This document shows positions 61,445-64,000 of a stretch of DNA of 64,000 bases, one piece after another. The notes under the pieces were generated by a model. That model was given only the letters and a program-made list of their open reading frames with translations, was not told where the DNA came from and searched no databases. Source of the stretch: DTCV01 sp964641155 (lineage in GTDB: Archaea; Thermoproteota; Thermoprotei_A; Sulfolobales; NBVN01); the NCBI GenBank assembly GCA_964641155.1, contig CAZXJO010000001.1:186001-250000 (forward strand), read 5' to 3'. Position 1 is the stretch's first letter. Each line of letters starts with the position of its first letter. The translations under genes were made by a program, and so were the position numbers.

Positions 61445-64000
61445 CCCACCGCCCTCATTAAATTGTTTAAGGATTCCTCTATCTCGTTAATGACGCTGTT
61501 GTAGAACTCTCTAAACTCCTTAGGATCTACTTCCTTCATCCTCGCGATTTTGACCCTGGCGGGTAGCTCCTTAATACTGTTTAAAGATACGCCGTGTAGT
61601 AATGCATCATAAGCCTTCCTATAGAACCTGAGTATTATGTCCATCATCAACAACGTTTTCTCAGGGGGTGAGTAGGAGTCTATGGGGTGGTAGGCACTTT
61701 GCTGCAGGAAGTCCTCCCTAATCATCCTGGACACCTCAAGTACGAGTTTATCCTGCTCTGGCAGGGCGTCAGGACCCACCAAACGGACTATTTCCATCAA
61801 CTCAGCCTCCTTCTGGAGCAACCTTATGAACTCCCTCCTCAACTCACTCCAGGAGCTACCGAGCTTGGACCACCACGCGCTGACGTTATCAACGTATAAC
61901 GAGTAACTCAATAACCAACTAACCGATGGGAAATGCCTTCTGTTAGCCAGCGAGACATCTAAGGAGATTAAAGTACCTATATACCTCAACGTGTTCTGAG
62001 TTACCGGTTCGCTGAAGTCTGCTCCCGGAGGTGAGACAGCCCCCACTATGGTCAGGGATCCGTTCCTGCTTGGACTCCCAACACATTCAACACGTCCCGA
62101 CCTCTCGTAGAAGCTAGCAAGCCTAGAACCTAAGTAGGCTGGGAAGCCCTCCTCACCAGGCATTTCCTCCATCCTAGCGCTTATCTCACGCATCGCCTCA
62201 GCCCACCTAGAGGTTGAGTCAGCAACTAGGAGTACGTCATAACCCATATCTCTGAAGTACTCACCTAAAGTAGCTCCTAAGAAGACGCTTGTCTCACGAG
62301 CTGCTACAGGCATGTTGGAGGTGTTGGCTATGAAGATGGCCTTCTCGTACAGCGGCCTACCGGAAGTCGGATCAACTAACCTCTTAAAGCTGTGCAAGGC
62401 ATCAGCCATCTCATTACCCCTCTCCCCGCAACCTACGTAGATGTTTACTTGAGTCCTACTCCACTTAGTCAGCGTCTGCAACAACACCGTATTATGGAAT
62501 ATCGTAGGTACGTAACCTCCAACAAAGTTATGAGTGCTGGGCACAACCAGGTCGTACACCACCGTAGGATTATGGATAACTTCCACCGATTTGACCTCAT
62601 CCAAAGCTACACACTCATGAAGTCCTGAAACACCCTCAAGGCATTCGACAAGCTGATTCGAAGAACCACTAACATTCATCGACATGGTCGTTAATTTAAG
62701 GGAAGCCCGTACCCCAACACTTTCCTCATCACATGGTCTGCTGCCTACGTAAGTACCCTCACTACCTAGCGCCTCCTTAGGGACCACATCACGAACGTTC
62801 CTTAAGGCACCCATCGATGTAGGGAAAAACGCCCTAACCAGCCCTCCCTCATTACTACTGAGCATGTGACCTCCCACTCCTCCCCAATCCTCAGCGGGGG
62901 CATCATTATGAAGGACTTTCTCAATGAATTTACGCGCTTCAGGAATCCTAGCTATGCAGATCGTGTTTCTCCCTTCACCTAAGTCCACGGTGTATAGGAT
63001 GCCGAGCCTTGATAGCAAGTAGGTTGTACCTATAGCCAATTTCTTAGAGGAGGTTGTGAACTTTATGACATCCCCGCTAACGGTTCCGCCGCCAAGGAAC
63101 AATCCTCTAAGAAATGCCGTCACTACGTTGTTAGGAGCCCTCATAATAATTTCAGGAACCTCGTGTGTCTGTGGTTCCCCTACGTCGGGGATGCCGATGA
63201 CCTTTAGCAATCTGACTACTAACGCTGACCGCACCTCCGCCCCGTTCGCGTTTCCGGACTCCTTTCTCTCAACCCCAAACACACTCTTCATCAAATCACT
63301 GACTCTTCGTAGGAGAACTTCATTGTTGCTGAAGAACATTACAGTCTGCCCGACGACCTTACCGTTAGACAGTATTAGACCGAGTAATTCAGCAAGCTCT
63401 TCAGTAACTCTGTCGGGTATCCTAACACTTTCCCCGCCCTCTCTCAATCCTAGTACTTTAGGATGTCCTACACCCCCACCAACGATTCTGCTAACAGCAG
63501 CGATGAGCTTTAAAGGTATTGAAACTCCCTTGTGAACTAAAGCCTCTATCTCCTCCCTGGATAAGTTGGTCTCATCAACTAACTTGTCTATGGTACCCTC
63601 TCCCAACTTAAGTGATTGACGAAGTAATTCCCTAACCCTCCGATTAGTCTCCTCATCCCTGCTGACGAGATCGTTGTAAACATTCAGCCTTTCTAAGGGT
63701 ATCTCGGAAGCGGGTTCATCCCCAACCATCGGTATCTTTCTGGGGACAATGAGGAGCATCCCCGGCTTCAACTCCTTAGCTTTAAGCTCAAGCACCTTCC
63801 CATCAGGCTCATAGACCGGTAATCTATGGTCTGGGGTCACCTCAATTAACCTACCGCTGGAGGTCTTCACCCTAACTATTTCCTCAGTGAAGCCTCTATA
63901 TACATGAGTCGCCACAGTAATCTTCAGTTCCCCACCACTGAATCCGTATACAGCTAGCGGCGGCTCTAACTCGTAAACCTCCTCAGCCACGCTTAAGTCT
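61441..64000 (-). CDS. atpA: A-type ATP synthase subunit A (catalytic), interrupted by an intein; 5' end beyond window
   Basis: The frame is open to the right window edge and is therefore 5'-partial. The GTG at 63990 is only an internal Val codon. The part 61441-62490 is subunit A after its P-loop: TVLLQTLTKWS, IYVGCGERGNEM, VLLVADSTSRWAEAMREIS, MPGEEGFPAYLGSRLASFYERSG, and PPGADFSEPVTQNT. The Thr at 62488-62490 follows the intein and belongs to the conserved GPFGSGKT P-loop whose first half lies before the intein, outside the window. After splicing the protein would be the catalytic A1 subunit. Subunits B and D follow. Confidence 0.95.
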   Translation of the reverse strand, partial: DLSVAEEVYELEPPLAVYGFSGGELKITVATHVYRGFTEEIVRVKTSSGRLIEVTPDHRLPVYEPDGKVLELKAKELKPGMLLIVPRKIPMVGDEPASEIPLERLNVYNDLVSRDEETNRRVRELLRQSLKLGEGTIDKLVDETNLSREEIEALVHKGVSIPLKLIAAVSRIVGGGVGHPKVLGLREGGESVRIPDRVTEELAELLGLILSNGKVVGQTVMFFSNNEVLLRRVSDLMKSVFGVERKESGNANGAEVRSALVVRLLKVIGIPDVGEPQTHEVPEIIMRAPNNVVTAFLRGLFLGGGTVSGDVIKFTTSSKKLAIGTTYLLSRLGILYTVDLGEGRNTICIARIPEARKFIEKVLHNDAPAEDWGGVGGHMLSSNEGGLVRAFFPTSMGALRNVRDVVPKEALGSEGTYVGSRPCDEESVGVRASLKLTTMSMNVSGSSNQLVECLEGVSGLHECVALDEVKSVEVIHNPTVVYDLVVPSTHNFVGGYVPTIFHNTVLLQTLTKWSRTQVNIYVGCGERGNEMADALHSFKRLVDPTSGRPLYEKAIFIANTSNMPVAARETSVFLGATLGEYFRDMGYDVLLVADSTSRWAEAMREISARMEEMPGEEGFPAYLGSRLASFYERSGRVECVGSPSRNGSLTIVGAVSPPGADFSEPVTQNTLRYIGTLISLDVSLANRRHFPSVSWLLSYSLYVDNVSAWWSKLGSSWSELRREFIRLLQKEAELMEIVRLVGPDALPEQDKLVLEVSRMIREDFLQQSAYHPIDSYSPPEKTLLMMDIILRFYRKAYDALLHGVSLNSIKELPARVKIARMKEVDPKEFREFYNSVINEIEESLNNLMRAVG
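62491..64000 (-). mobile_element. Intein in ATPase subunit A (P-loop insertion site), homing endonuclease motifs degenerate
   Basis: At least 503 residues; the N-terminal splice junction is outside the window. Block B has TPDHRL (63820-63837). Block F reads VYDLVVPSTHNFVGG and the C-terminus is TIFHN, with Thr as the first extein residue, so the splicing residues His-Asn/Thr are intact. The LAGLIDADG motifs read LLGLILSNG (63361-63390 region) and LRGLFLGGG (63079-63114 region). The acidic residue preceding the final Gly is Asn in the first and Gly in the second, so cleavage is probably lost. Position corresponds to the VMA-b site of Pyrococcus and Thermoplasma inteins. Confidence 0.88.

Noticed and set aside
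63988..63990. GTG as start of a 849-residue protein
   Set aside because: The frame continues to the window edge and the first residues belong to the intein. The true start lies outside the window.

Overview
The window reads as chromosomal DNA of a hyperthermophilic archaeon of the Thermoproteota (crenarchaeal type), most likely a Desulfurococcales-like lineage. The signs are reverse gyrase, a thermosome subunit, Alba, a crenarchaeal PolB1-type polymerase, a TFB with the Cys-poor zinc ribbon also found in Sulfolobus, TFE-beta, a PhoH ATPase fused to KH domains, DUF2153, FBP aldolase/phosphatase, a multi-subunit pyruvate:ferredoxin oxidoreductase, AT-rich TATA elements about 25 bases before many starts, and frequent TTG/GTG starts. 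The exact genus cannot be fixed from sequence alone.

Layout. 1-10.2 kb: the end of MCM, two small conserved proteins, a FAD oxidoreductase, Gar1-TFB and Trm1; then, on the minus strand, TFE-beta, a THEP1 NTPase, an HTH regulator, fibrillarin, DUF2153, a Trm112-like protein and phosphoglucosamine mutase. 10.3-21 kb: LeuRS, Alba, and a sugar-phosphate block (hexulose-phosphate synthase, a GfcR-like regulator, enolase, PhoH-KH, FBP aldolase/phosphatase, TIM). 21.2-22.4 kb: tRNA-Arg followed by a gene-poor, AT-rich island. 22.4-34 kb: FGGY kinase, a KH protein with AspRS, ASCH, a PAN-PUA-PAC2 proteasome operon, SRP19 with S8e, cis-prenyltransferase, and a minus-strand block of DUF373, coiled-coil, ACD-beta, a Urm1-Cgi121 fusion and S17e. 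34-43 kb: thermosome, TruD/Pth2 with two unknown Cys-containing proteins, a secreted protein, a decayed TspO-like gene, tRNA-Arg, PolB and an intron-containing tRNA-Lys. 43.5-64 kb: PorCDAB, a nitrilase-like pseudoenzyme, reverse gyrase, tungsten aldehyde oxidoreductase, PCNA, an Lrp regulator, PriL, MetRS, DUF61 and the A-type ATPase D, B and A subunits. The A subunit carries an intein that runs off the window edge.

How it fits together. Replication and transcription genes (MCM, PolB, PCNA, PriL, TFB, TFE-beta) and RNA-modification genes (Trm1, fibrillarin, Gar1, TruD, Urm1/Cgi121) dominate. Several non-coding RNAs in the gaps match the modification machinery: two box C/D guide candidates (17.2 and 52.1 kb) and one box H/ACA candidate (58.8 kb). 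Energy metabolism appears to rest on ferredoxin-linked oxidation (AOR, POR), ATP formation by ADP-forming acyl-CoA synthetase, and gluconeogenesis through FBP aldolase/phosphatase. The most unusual items are the Urm1-Cgi121 fusion, the intein whose homing-endonuclease motifs have lost their acidic residues, the guide RNAs, the non-canonical tRNA intron, the catalytically dead nitrilase next to reverse gyrase, and a small protein with twin CX3CX3C motifs.
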